In this document: positions 41,458 to 50,661 of the stretch, one piece after another
How positions within the stretch are numbered: the stretch's first letter is position 1
How the letters are laid out: each line of letters opens with the position of its first letter
Assembly: GCA_009929375.1 (NCBI GenBank)
Contig: SAAO01000010.1
Location: forward strand, 33,429-97,428
DNA from: Bacteroidia bacterium
GTDB taxonomy: Bacteria > Bacteroidota > Bacteroidia > Bacteroidales > Paludibacteraceae
Length of the DNA stretch: 64,000 nucleotides
Reading direction: 5' to 3'
Program-made: the position numbers and the translations under genes
The notes under the pieces: model-generated
Databases searched by the model: none
The model's input: only the letters and a program-made list of their open reading frames with translations
What the model was told of the DNA's origin: nothing

Positions 41458-42546
41458 ATGAAACCAATTATTGCCCGCATTGACAGAGAATTACTAAAAA
41501 AAGAACTGAGTCCGGATAAATTCTTAAGACCCACCAACAAAGCCCATAACGAAATCTATATAATCACCGCTCACGATTCGCCAAACGTAATGCTTGAAAT
41601 TGGTCGTTTACGCGAATTATCTTTCCGTTCGGGAGGAGGTGGAACCGGTGAAGAAATTGATACTGACAAGTACGACTATATGGAAAAACCATATCGTCAA
41701 CTTATAGTATGGGATCCGCAGGCTGAAGAAATCATTGGTGGTTATCGCTTTCTACCCGGTACTGAAGTGGAATTGAACGAAAACGGACAACCCAAATTCG
41801 TAATGGCACACTTATTCACTTTCAGCGAAAAATTCGTGAAAGAGTTTATGCCTTATACCATAGAACTCGGACGTGCCTTTGTGCAGCCCGATTACCAAAC
41901 CTCGAAGATGGGCACCAAAAGCCTTTTTGCGCTGGATAATCTCTGGGACGGTTTGGGAGCACTGATTCACTCAGTCAAAAATGCCAGATATTTTATCGGA
42001 AAAGTCACGATATACAATAGTTATCCAACCACAGCCCGTGAGTTGATTTATGAATATATGTTCAGATATTTTCCTGATCCGGACAAACTGATTCGTCCGA
42101 AACAACCGGTTGAAGTTAGCACCGAAACTATCAAAAAAGCAAAAAAACTGTTCTCAGGCAAAAACTCGTCGGAAGATTACAAAGCACTTCAAAAGGCAGT
42201 CCGCGCTGAAGAAGAAACCATTCCTCCGTTATTCAACGCATACATCGGTTTAAGTGATACGATGCGTATGTTTGGAAGTATTCTCGATCACGATTTCGGT
42301 TCTGTGTACGAAACCGGTATTATGGTTACAATGGCCGACCTGCTTGAAACAAAGAAAAAAAGATATATTGAACCTTATATCGAATATCTGAAAAAAGTAC
42401 TTGAAGAGCGAAAGGCTGCAAAAAAACTTGCCCGCGAAGCAAAGCTAAAAGCTAAAGAACTGAAATTGAAAGAAAAAGCAAAGAAAGAAAAGGAAAAGAA
42501 GAAAAAAGCTTCTGAAAAAAAAGAAGAGAAAAAAAAGAAAAAATAA
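41458..42546 (+). CDS. GNAT-fold N-acyltransferase (OlsB/GlsB-like, formerly hemolysin-like) with Lys-rich tail
   Basis: 362 residues. The first 260 match the Acetyltransf_5 group: VMLEIGRLRELSFRSGGGGTG, YRQLIVWDPQAEEIIGGYR, IELGRAFVQPDYQTS and LWDGLGALI. These relate to OlsB and to Bacteroides GlsB, which put a 3-hydroxy-acyl chain on an amino acid in glycine or ornithine lipid synthesis. In Bacteroides glsB is paired with glsA; no O-acyltransferase gene is adjacent here. The last 60 residues are almost only Lys, Glu and Ala (KEKKKKASEKKEEKKKKK), possibly for membrane-surface binding. Lipid role is inferred. Confidence 0.82.
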   Translation: MKPIIARIDRELLKKELSPDKFLRPTNKAHNEIYIITAHDSPNVMLEIGRLRELSFRSGGGGTGEEIDTDKYDYMEKPYRQLIVWDPQAEEIIGGYRFLPGTEVELNENGQPKFVMAHLFTFSEKFVKEFMPYTIELGRAFVQPDYQTSKMGTKSLFALDNLWDGLGALIHSVKNARYFIGKVTIYNSYPTTARELIYEYMFRYFPDPDKLIRPKQPVEVSTETIKKAKKLFSGKNSSEDYKALQKAVRAEEETIPPLFNAYIGLSDTMRMFGSILDHDFGSVYETGIMVTMADLLETKKKRYIEPYIEYLKKVLEERKAAKKLAREAKLKAKELKLKEKAKKEKEKKKKASEKKEEKKKKK

Positions 42547-42572
42547 TTGCGATATAATAATTAATCGCTTAT

Positions 42573-42607
42573 ACCCCGGAGTCAATGGCTCCGGGGTCTT
42601 TTTTTTT
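42573..42607 (+). terminator. Terminator after the GNAT gene
   Basis: ACCCCGGAG pairs with CTCCGGGGT around an 7-base loop, followed by a long T run. Confidence 0.92.
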
Positions 42608-42682
42608 CAATATTTATATACAATAAAAAGAGAACGTATTAATACATTATTCTGAACAAATCAACTGATCGTCAATAAAAAA

Positions 42683-42713
42683 CTTGTTTTAATAAATTAT
42701 TTTATTATTTTTG
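42683..42713 (+). promoter_or_regulatory. Promoter of the sialidase gene
   Basis: CTTG (42683-42686), a 19-bp spacer and TATTTTTG (42706-42713) fit the Bacteroidetes promoter with one change in the -33. A leader of about 105 nt follows. Confidence 0.65.
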
Positions 42714-42824
42714 CGAAATATAATAAACAAAAGAAATTTAAACACCCGGATTAGATCAATATAGTTTAATTATAAGAGGCGTAAATAATATCATTCAGAA
42801 ATAAATTCATAAATTAATCATATC

Positions 42825-45800
42825 ATGAAAAAAGTTCAACAAATTTTGCTTATCCTGAGTATTATTCTCAGTACAGGATTTGCCGGTGCGCAAATAAACG
42901 GTACAGCGGGGCAACCTCTGCCATCTGACGCACACAATCCTGTTTACTATTTCATCGAATCAGCTTCGGATGGTTCTTTCACATTTAATAGTTTTACAGG
43001 AGATTTCAGAGGAAATGTCATTATTTGTCCTGCTTCTTCGGGCAAGCTTATGCACAAGCCACTCAGTGCAGCACCTACTGTGGATCATGCACTTTGGGCA
43101 ATTGTAAACATTTCGGGTAATAACTATCTGAAAAACAAAGCTACAGGAATGTATATGTCAGGTTCGCATAGTGCAGCAGTTGATTATACCGGCAAAACAT
43201 TTAACTACGTGCTGATTGGCAATAATCAATACCGTATGTACACTACCGATGCCGGATCAAGCTGTACAAATACATGGAAAGACAATTTGTGCGACAGACT
43301 TAACACTGGTTTTCAGCTCAATAGTATGACTGCCTGGTATTTTATAGCTCAGCCACAGACTCCACTTGAAGTAGCGATTCTGACTGCGCGCAGTGCTGTT
43401 CTAAACTCCAAACAGGGTATTCATCCGGGACAATACAGCGCCGAAAGCCGTACCACACTTAATGCCGCTATCGCTGCAGCTGAATCTGTCAGAGATAATG
43501 CTTCTGCCACTGAAGAAGATAAAACAACTGCCACTACCACTTTAAACAATGCAATTACGGCTTACAACAACAGTAAAAACGTAATAAAAATAAGCACCAA
43601 CGAAAACGAATACTGGTATTTTATTAAAGGTCAGAGAGGAAGCACTGCTTTGAGTCTTTTTGCCGAAAATCAGGGAGCAGGGAAACAGGTTTTAAACAAG
43701 GAACGGTCATTGAAAGATACACAATTGTGGAAAGTTGTGGCCAACGGAGATGGATATGTAATTCAGAATAAGGCTGATGCCACATATATGAATGGCGATG
43801 CAGGTGCAAGTCCGGTGAATATGGGTACAAAAGCTGAAATTCCCGCAGTAAATTTTAAAATTACAAAATCGACCTATGCCAACGATGTGACCGATAAAAT
43901 TGACTTTTTTCTGATCGAGAACACAGGAGCAAGCGTAACTTTCAGAGTTCATTCAGGAAGTAGCTCAAACAATTTCGGATTAATGAACTACACTGGTGGC
44001 GCTTCCGATAATTGTTCGTTCCAGTTTTTGACTTACGATCCCTCGGATGTCCTTTCAATTGCCATACTGAATGCCGAAAACCTTTACAGTAAATCACCGA
44101 CAGGCATCAATCCGGGTACATATACCACAAGCGTTAAAAGTACATTCAGAGCTGCTATAGACGCTGCTATTACAATTAATAACGGGAACTCGACAAATAC
44201 TGAAAAAGAAACTGCTGCAATATCACTTGCACAGGCACAAACTGATTTTAAAGCTGCCTGCAATCCGATTGTTCTGAGTACTCCCGAAAAAGATGTATGG
44301 TATTATATCAGCAATGTAAACACAGTTTATGCTAACGGAAAAGTAATTGTAAACCAAAACAACACTGCAGGAACTCCGATATTATTTACCGATAAATCGC
44401 TCGATCCGAATAAATTATGGCAATTTATCGATGCCGGAAACGGAAAAATGTCGATTAAAAACCGTGCTTCAGGATTTTATATTCCTGCCAATCCTCGAAG
44501 TGAAGGAACGAGCACAACCCCAGTACCTTTTACAGCCACTTTCCTTGGCGAAGATGGTCAATTTACTTTCAATGCCGATGGACAAAATCCTCTGCATGCA
44601 CAGCAGTCAGGTTCGGTTTTGGTAACATGGGCGGGCGGTTTGAACACAGCTTCGGCCTGGCGACTTGAACAACTTCCGGAGGCTGATAACAATATAGAAG
44701 TAAGCATTTCCGGTTCAACCATTAAACAGAGATATACTGAAACCGGTATTGGAAACAGAAATCAGACACTGATGTACGCTACCCTGAACACTTCGGGCTT
44801 GGTAGGTGCTGTAAGCTTGAAATCAGTCAGTGTTGATTTCTCCGGCACAACAAACATTAATGCCATCGAAAGAATTAAAATTTATGCCTCTGGCAACAAT
44901 ACAAAACTCAACACAAGCACACACACACTGCTCGGAACGATTGAGAGTCCATCTTCCATACAAAGTGTAAATGTAAACTTTGAAACTCCTCTTGCTATAG
45001 GTCTGGGTTCAACAGTGATACACTTTGTAGCCGATGTGTCTGAAACAGCTTCAGAAGGCGATAAACTTGCAGTACGACTTCTTTCGGTTGGGTACGAAAA
45101 CAATGGTGAAAAATCCTATGTACCAACCACAAAAGCAGCTCCGTTTGCGACAACTGTATTCCTGAAACAAAGTATTGTATACACTCCCGGCGATTACAAT
45201 TCAGTAAGCTATCGTATTCCGGCTTTGATTACAGCTGCCGATGGTTCATTAATTGTTCTGACCGACAAACGTAAAAATCATTCCGGTGACCTGCCTGCCG
45301 ATATCGATGTGGTTGCTAATCGTAGTACCGATGGTGGAAAAACCTGGTCAGCACCAATTACTGTTGCACAGGGAACAGGAAATTCGAATGGCTTTGGCGA
45401 TGCTGCAATTATAAAAGCAAAATCAGGAAAACTTATTGCATTATTTGTAAATGGCACCGGATTCTTCGGTTCAACAGCAGCAAATCCAATGAAACACTTC
45501 ATGTCGACAAGTACCGATAACGGACTGACATGGAGCACACCGCGCGATATTACAACCCAACTTTACGGAGCAGGTTGTTCTGATCCTGTTCGTGCCACAT
45601 GGTTGGGTTCATTCTTTGGTTCTGGTCGTGGACTCACAACCCGCTCGGGCAGAGTGATGGCTGTAATTGCGGTGCGCGAACCTAACAAAAGCACATTCCA
45701 GAACTACGCTGTATATTCTGATGACGAAGGAGAAACATGGAAAGTTTCGAACACAGCCATTGTAGGTGGCGACGAAGCCAAGGTTGTGGAACTTAACAAC

Positions 45801-46418
45801 GGCGATATTCTGATGAGCAGTCGTACCGGCGGTAACAGACTCTGGGCGAAATCTACAGATGGTGGAGTGACATGGGGAAGCAAAAATTCCTGGTCAGAAA
45901 TATGGGGAAATGCCTGCGATGCTGACATTGTACGTTTTACATCAACTTTGGATGGGTTTGATAAAAACAGAATTATTCACACACTACCAAACGCCAGCGA
46001 TCGTCGTAACCTCAGCATGTGGCTAAGCTACGATGAAGGAACTACATGGCCTGTAAAGAAAACAATTTGTCCGAATACTTCAGCTTATTCATCAATCACC
46101 ATATTGCCCGACAGTACGATTGGTGTGTATTATGAAACAGACGGTGATCAGGCTTATACCATGATGTTTGTAAATTTCTCACTCGACTGGCTGACTAACG
46201 GAGTCGACAAACTCAAAACAAGCACAGGTTTTTCTCAAAACAAATTGAGCGACATCAATGTATATGCTGAAAACGGATATATCAGAATTAAAGGAAGCGA
46301 TGCAAAACCACGTGTATTTATGCTGAACGGAGTTGCAGTAGCCTCTGAATCGAAACTAAATCCGGGTATTTACATTGTTGAAGTAGAAAACACAATTCAT
46401 AAGTTAACTGTAAAATAA
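42825..46418 (+). CDS. Modular secreted exo-sialidase (GH33) with T9SS sorting domain
   Basis: 1197 residues with signal peptide (QQILLILSIILSTGFAGAQ). Two or three ricin-like/carbohydrate-binding segments alternate with FIVAR-like helical repeats (LEVAILTARSAVLNSKQGIHPG, LSIAILNAENLYSKSPTGINPG). A BNR-associated N-terminal domain follows (about 620-770), then the GH33 propeller (about 780-1130). The propeller has YRIP with its catalytic Arg and Asp boxes STDGGKTW, STDNGLTW, SDDEGETW, STDGGVTW and SYDEGTTW. The last 70 residues (DINVYAENGYIRIKG to IYIVEVENTIHKLTVK) look like a type IX secretion sorting domain, so the enzyme should be released or surface-bound. Releases terminal sialic acid; no nan genes adjoin. 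Confidence 0.92.
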   Translation: MKKVQQILLILSIILSTGFAGAQINGTAGQPLPSDAHNPVYYFIESASDGSFTFNSFTGDFRGNVIICPASSGKLMHKPLSAAPTVDHALWAIVNISGNNYLKNKATGMYMSGSHSAAVDYTGKTFNYVLIGNNQYRMYTTDAGSSCTNTWKDNLCDRLNTGFQLNSMTAWYFIAQPQTPLEVAILTARSAVLNSKQGIHPGQYSAESRTTLNAAIAAAESVRDNASATEEDKTTATTTLNNAITAYNNSKNVIKISTNENEYWYFIKGQRGSTALSLFAENQGAGKQVLNKERSLKDTQLWKVVANGDGYVIQNKADATYMNGDAGASPVNMGTKAEIPAVNFKITKSTYANDVTDKIDFFLIENTGASVTFRVHSGSSSNNFGLMNYTGGASDNCSFQFLTYDPSDVLSIAILNAENLYSKSPTGINPGTYTTSVKSTFRAAIDAAITINNGNSTNTEKETAAISLAQAQTDFKAACNPIVLSTPEKDVWYYISNVNTVYANGKVIVNQNNTAGTPILFTDKSLDPNKLWQFIDAGNGKMSIKNRASGFYIPANPRSEGTSTTPVPFTATFLGEDGQFTFNADGQNPLHAQQSGSVLVTWAGGLNTASAWRLEQLPEADNNIEVSISGSTIKQRYTETGIGNRNQTLMYATLNTSGLVGAVSLKSVSVDFSGTTNINAIERIKIYASGNNTKLNTSTHTLLGTIESPSSIQSVNVNFETPLAIGLGSTVIHFVADVSETASEGDKLAVRLLSVGYENNGEKSYVPTTKAAPFATTVFLKQSIVYTPGDYNSVSYRIPALITAADGSLIVLTDKRKNHSGDLPADIDVVANRSTDGGKTWSAPITVAQGTGNSNGFGDAAIIKAKSGKLIALFVNGTGFFGSTAANPMKHFMSTSTDNGLTWSTPRDITTQLYGAGCSDPVRATWLGSFFGSGRGLTTRSGRVMAVIAVREPNKSTFQNYAVYSDDEGETWKVSNTAIVGGDEAKVVELNNGDILMSSRTGGNRLWAKSTDGGVTWGSKNSWSEIWGNACDADIVRFTSTLDGFDKNRIIHTLPNASDRRNLSMWLSYDEGTTWPVKKTICPNTSAYSSITILPDSTIGVYYETDGDQAYTMMFVNFSLDWLTNGVDKLKTSTGFSQNKLSDINVYAENGYIRIKGSDAKPRVFMLNGVAVASESKLNPGIYIVEVENTIHKLTVK

Positions 46419-46440
46419 TAAGTTCCACTTCGGGGAAAAC

Positions 46441-46478
46441 AAAAGGGGAAAACCACTCAATGCGGTTTTCCCCTTTTT
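46441..46478. terminator. Bidirectional terminator between the sialidase and DPP III genes
   Basis: AAAAGGGGAAAACC and GGTTTTCCCCTTTTT are perfect inverted arms around a 9-base loop; convergent genes flank it. Confidence 0.92.
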
Positions 46479-46497
46479 ATTTGTAATAACTCAGCTT

Positions 46498-48537
46498 TTA
46501 ATTGTAATTTGGCAACGCTGAATATTCTTTCGAATAACGCAGATTTTGATCCACATAATTCTCGTCGTACGAAATTTTCACATCTGTTACTTTTCCGTTT
46601 TTATCAGTAACCAAAGTGTAAACCGGATTTACAAAACCACGATAAGGTGCCAGATTCAGTTTTTTATATCTGTCGAGCACTTCGGTATGTATTTCCTGAT
46701 TTACTTTTACTGCATAAGTTTCAACCATGGTTTTGGCAGCTTCGTAATCGCCTGTCGATTTTATACGCTGAATTTCGGTTAGCAATTCTCCAAACAATCC
46801 ACGCAATTTTTCGTAATCGTTCACAACCACAAAAGTTTCGCCATCTCGTTTTTTAAGTTCCACTACCTTGTCGGCTTTGCCTTTTTCGTAAACCCACGAA
46901 GCGATAAGCTGACGGTTTCGCATATGCGCCTGTTCAATATTCTTTCCGGGCTGTATACGGGTGAGCTGCGTCATCAAACCATTCATAATATATTGATAAT
47001 AGGCCGCTTTATAAGCCTCAGCATCGGGTAATAGCCCCAGCTCAACCGCTTTTTTATCGCCCATATAATACAATCCGAACAAATCGGCACGGGCTTCTTC
47101 CACCGGCGAACCATAAGCACGCAACGCATCCGGATCGATTCCCGGAAGCAGTTTTCCCGAACCATGACCGAGACATTCGTGCAGGTCAGTGTGCAGATTA
47201 TTGGTAAGCGAACCATATTTTTTAGCACGCTCAAGTTCAACCTGACTCCACATAAATTCTTCGGCAAAACCACTGCCGAGCGAAGCCTGATCGTAAGCTT
47301 CGGTAATATTCTCAATGGTGACCGATTTTGAACCATAGTCGCGACGAATCCAGTTTGAGTTTGGTAAATTCACTCCAATCGGTGTCGAAGGATAGCAATC
47401 GCCGCCAAGCATAGCAGCGGTAATTACTTTTGCCGATACACCTTTCACTTTTTCCTTTTTAAACTCAGGATTTATGGGAGAATTGTCTTCAAACCATTGC
47501 GCATTGTCGCTTATAATCTGCGTACGTTTTGTAGCTTCAATATTTTTGAAATTAATAAGCGATTCCCAGCTGGCTTTCATTCCGAGTGGGTCGCCATAAG
47601 TCTCGGTAAAGCCATTTATAAAATCAATCTGAGACTCTACATCCTGCACCCATTTGATAGCATATTCGTCGAAAGTTTTCAAATCGCCATTGCGGTTAAA
47701 CGCAATCAGTGTTTCAATTACCTCACGTTGTTTGTCGTTTTCGGCAACGGCAGCAGCTTTTTCGAGCCATCCCACAATACGTTCGAGCGCAGCACTATAC
47801 ATGCCACCCACTTTATAGGTTTTCTCAACCAACTTTCCGTTTTCCTTTACTAATTTTGAGTTCAATCCATACGAAACTGGCGTATTATCGTTCGGATCTT
47901 TCATTTTGGCATAGAAATTTTCCACTTCGGCCTGCGTTACTCCCTCGTAATAATTATTGGCCGAAGTCAGAATTAAATCCACACCCGGCTCCTGATTAGT
48001 ACGTTTCGGATAAAGCGTCGGATCGAAAATAACCGGAGAGATACGGGCCACAAGTTGCGCTGCTGTTTCGTTTTCGAGCAAAGGCAAAAGCTTTGCATCG
48101 GTTTGATTTACGGCAGTTTCAAAAAAAGCTTTCGAAAAAGCCGGCGTAAATTTCTCTTCGGAATAATGATGATGAATGCCATTACCCATCCAAACCTGTT
48201 TCAGATAAGTAGTGAGAGCTGCAAACTCTTCCGAATTTCGATCGCCTTTGTAGTTTTCGTAAACCGCCTCGAGTGTACGGCGAATGGTCAGATTATTTTT
48301 ATGATTCTGATCGTACAGAATATCGCGACCTTCGAGTGCCGCCTGCGTTAGATAATAAATCATTTCCTTCTGCTTCAGTGTGAGTTGCTCAAAATCGGGA
48401 ACCCGATAGCGCAATATCTCCACATCGGCAAACTTATCAACCTGATAATTAAAATCCTCAATCGTCGGGGCGTTGTCTTTAGCACCTCCGCAAGCCATTA
48501 AAGCTGTTGTCATAAATGCAAATGTTAGTTTCTTCAT
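46498..48537 (-). CDS. Dipeptidyl-peptidase III-like zinc metallopeptidase (M49), lipoprotein
   Basis: Removes dipeptides from peptide N-termini. 679 residues from MKKLTFAFMTTALMACGG, a lipoprotein signal with Cys at residue 16. The M49 HExxGH zinc motif appears as LHECLGHGSGKLLPG, and the third ligand Glu is in PVEEARADLFGLYYM. The ORF-track start at 48600 is rejected because the promoter elements at 48590-48620 lie within and upstream of those extra codons. Many Bacteroidetes carry this exported M49 form. Monocistronic, facing the sialidase gene across a shared terminator. Confidence 0.93.
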   Translation of the reverse strand: MKKLTFAFMTTALMACGGAKDNAPTIEDFNYQVDKFADVEILRYRVPDFEQLTLKQKEMIYYLTQAALEGRDILYDQNHKNNLTIRRTLEAVYENYKGDRNSEEFAALTTYLKQVWMGNGIHHHYSEEKFTPAFSKAFFETAVNQTDAKLLPLLENETAAQLVARISPVIFDPTLYPKRTNQEPGVDLILTSANNYYEGVTQAEVENFYAKMKDPNDNTPVSYGLNSKLVKENGKLVEKTYKVGGMYSAALERIVGWLEKAAAVAENDKQREVIETLIAFNRNGDLKTFDEYAIKWVQDVESQIDFINGFTETYGDPLGMKASWESLINFKNIEATKRTQIISDNAQWFEDNSPINPEFKKEKVKGVSAKVITAAMLGGDCYPSTPIGVNLPNSNWIRRDYGSKSVTIENITEAYDQASLGSGFAEEFMWSQVELERAKKYGSLTNNLHTDLHECLGHGSGKLLPGIDPDALRAYGSPVEEARADLFGLYYMGDKKAVELGLLPDAEAYKAAYYQYIMNGLMTQLTRIQPGKNIEQAHMRNRQLIASWVYEKGKADKVVELKKRDGETFVVVNDYEKLRGLFGELLTEIQRIKSTGDYEAAKTMVETYAVKVNQEIHTEVLDRYKKLNLAPYRGFVNPVYTLVTDKNGKVTDVKISYDENYVDQNLRYSKEYSALPNYN

Positions 48538-48589
48538 ATACTTTGGGATTAAAAACGTATTCTTTGAATAAAAGTTTTTACACAATTCA

Positions 48590-48620
48590 CAAAGGTACAA
48601 AATATGGTTTTAAAATCAAA
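48590..48620 (-). promoter_or_regulatory. Promoter of the DPP III gene, full consensus
   Basis: On the minus strand TTTG (48617-48620), a 19-bp spacer and TACCTTTG (48590-48597) match both Bacteroidetes elements exactly. The start codon at 48537 is 52 bp downstream. Confidence 0.8.
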
Positions 48621-48670
48621 CCTGACAGCTTTCGGGCTTGAATAATATCAGCCCTGTCAATAACAGACTG

Positions 48671-48826
48671 CGACCGGTATTAGTGGCAGATCACCACTAG
48701 TATTAGTGGTGCATCGACACTAGTGTTAGTGGTAGCTCGTTACTAGTATTAGTGGTAGCTCGTTACTAGTATTAGTAATAGTCTCTTACTAGTATTAGTA
48801 ATAGTCTCTTACCAGTACGCATTATT
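48671..48826. repeat. Seven-unit tandem repeat, 23-bp period, each unit palindromic
   Basis: The core (A)CTAGTATTAGT recurs at exact 23-bp steps (48675, 48698, 48721, 48744, 48767, 48790, 48813). Middle units read CCACTAgtatTAGTGG or TTACTAgtatTAGTAA, so the arms of the inner palindrome change together. Terminal units are diverged. Lies between the divergent DPP III and VWA genes; not coding. Confidence 0.88.
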
Positions 48827-48935
48827 AAACAAAATAATTTGTATAAAATAATAATATGCTGCAACGAAAAAAAAGACAATTGCATCAATCACAACAGAAC
48901 TCAAAATCTAATCAACTTTAAAAAAATCAGAAATC

Positions 48936-50399
48936 ATGAAACAAACTCTTCGTTTGATGGCTTCAGCGCTGTTAGTGTTTGCATTTACAGCATGCGACAG
49001 CAGTTATCTTGATGGCAATTTCAACTATTATCCCGACATGGAAATGTCTGATAATCCTACGGGCGAAAATTACAAAGAATACACCGAGAACCAGTTTATT
49101 GCCACAGCTGATCAACCGGTTTCCACATTTTCGGTCGATGCCGATGGTGGTTCGTATGCCAATATGCGCCGTTTTATGCATTTAGGACAGGTTCCTCCCA
49201 AGGCTGCTGTACGTATCGAAGAATTCCTCAACTATTTTACTTTCGACTATACCGACCCCACAGGAGTTGAAAATGTGGCCATTAATTCTGAAATTTCTGA
49301 ATGTCCCTGGAATACTTCGCACCACTTATTAAGAGTGGGAATGAAAGGCAAAAGTATTCCCGAAGCCGAATTGCCAAATTCGAATTTTGTATTTCTGATT
49401 GATGTTTCGGGTTCAATGGATAGTCCTGATAAACTTCCGGTTCTGAAAACAGGTTTCAAAATGATGGTCGATCAAATGCGCGACGGCGACCGTGTTGCCA
49501 TTGTGACTTATGCCGGAAGTGCCTCTGTTTTACTTGAATCGACTTATGGCGACGAAAAAACAAAGATTAAAAAAGCCATCGATAAACTTGGAGCCGGAGG
49601 TTCAACTGCCGGAGCAAAAGGTATTCTGACGGCTTACGAAATTGCAGAAAAAAATCTGATTTCAGGTGGTAACAACCGTATCATTATCGGTTCGGACGGT
49701 GACTTTAACGTGGGGCCTTCCTCTACCGACGAGTTGGTAAAATTAGTGGAAGAAAAACGTGACGGAGGCATTTACCTGACGACTCTCGGCGTGGGCACAG
49801 GAAATCTGAACGACAATATGATGGAGCAAATAGCCAACAAGGGCAACGGAAACTACGAATATATCGACAGTGCCGACGAATTGATGAAAGTCTTTGTAAA
49901 TGAAAAATCGAAATTTTACACCGTAGCCAAAGATTCAAAAATTCAAATCACCTTCAACACAGACAAAGTACTAAAATACAGACTAATTGGTTACGAAAAC
50001 CGTTCGCTCAATGAGGAAGATTTCGAGAACGACTCAACTGATGCCGGTGAAATTGGCGCAGGACAAACCATCACAGCGCTGTACGAACTGGAATTATCGC
50101 CCAACAAAACGGCTGATGCTTATGCTCAGTTCGATTTCCGCTACAAAAAACCGTCAGAAACTGCAAGTCGACTGATTCAACACACTGTCGCCGGAAATCC
50201 TGTCGCAGCAGTATCGGCATCGGAAAATATGCGCTTTGCCATTTCACTCAGTGCTTTCGGACTAATATTGAGAGAATCAGAATTTAAAGGCACAGCCGAC
50301 AAAACCATGATTTTGAATTTTGCCCAAAATGCAAAAACTTTCGATCCACATGGATACAGAACTCAGTTTATAGAAATTGTAAACAAATGGAAACCCTGA
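48936..50399 (+). CDS. VWA-domain lipoprotein (YfbK-like)
   Basis: 487 residues; signal peptide LMASALLVFAFTAC with lipobox Cys at about residue 20. An N-terminal von Willebrand-associated region (STFSVDADGGSYANMRRFM, PPKAAVRIEEFLNYFTFDY) precedes the VWA domain (about 140-330) with metal-site motif FLIDVSGSMDSPDKL. The DUF3520-like C-terminal domain ends the protein. Matches the YfbK family of outer-membrane or periplasmic VWA lipoproteins, whose function is not established. The 23-bp tandem array lies 110 bp upstream. A terminator follows. Confidence 0.92.
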   Translation: MKQTLRLMASALLVFAFTACDSSYLDGNFNYYPDMEMSDNPTGENYKEYTENQFIATADQPVSTFSVDADGGSYANMRRFMHLGQVPPKAAVRIEEFLNYFTFDYTDPTGVENVAINSEISECPWNTSHHLLRVGMKGKSIPEAELPNSNFVFLIDVSGSMDSPDKLPVLKTGFKMMVDQMRDGDRVAIVTYAGSASVLLESTYGDEKTKIKKAIDKLGAGGSTAGAKGILTAYEIAEKNLISGGNNRIIIGSDGDFNVGPSSTDELVKLVEEKRDGGIYLTTLGVGTGNLNDNMMEQIANKGNGNYEYIDSADELMKVFVNEKSKFYTVAKDSKIQITFNTDKVLKYRLIGYENRSLNEEDFENDSTDAGEIGAGQTITALYELELSPNKTADAYAQFDFRYKKPSETASRLIQHTVAGNPVAAVSASENMRFAISLSAFGLILRESEFKGTADKTMILNFAQNAKTFDPHGYRTQFIEIVNKWKP

Positions 50400-50434
50400 C
50401 ATAACCTTAACAAATACGTGTTTTTTCAAAACGG

Positions 50435-50462
50435 CCGGAAGCTGTGAAGCTTCCGGTTTTTT
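50435..50462 (+). terminator. Terminator after the VWA gene
   Basis: CCGGAAGC-tgtgaa-GCTTCCGG followed by TTTTTT. Confidence 0.92.
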
Positions 50463-50661
50463 CATCTCTGATATTTATTTTGAAAGAAAATTAAACTTTA
50501 ATCAGTCAAAGTAGAATTAAAAATCTCTAAATAAGCAAATTTCAAAAAACAATTAAACGCATTCAATTGTATAAAAGTATTATATAAACATCAAAATAAT
50601 TGCATCTGATCTCTCGCTCCGGGATAGGAAAATTGTGACTGAAAATAAAAACCAAACTATT

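Noticed and set aside
48538-48600. N-terminal extension of the DPP III ORF (start at 48600)
   Set aside because: The full-consensus promoter overlaps these codons, and the lipoprotein signal peptide begins at 48537.
48671-48826. Possible CRISPR array because of regular repeats
   Set aside because: The 23-bp units are head-to-tail with no unique spacers between them, and no cas gene is nearby.
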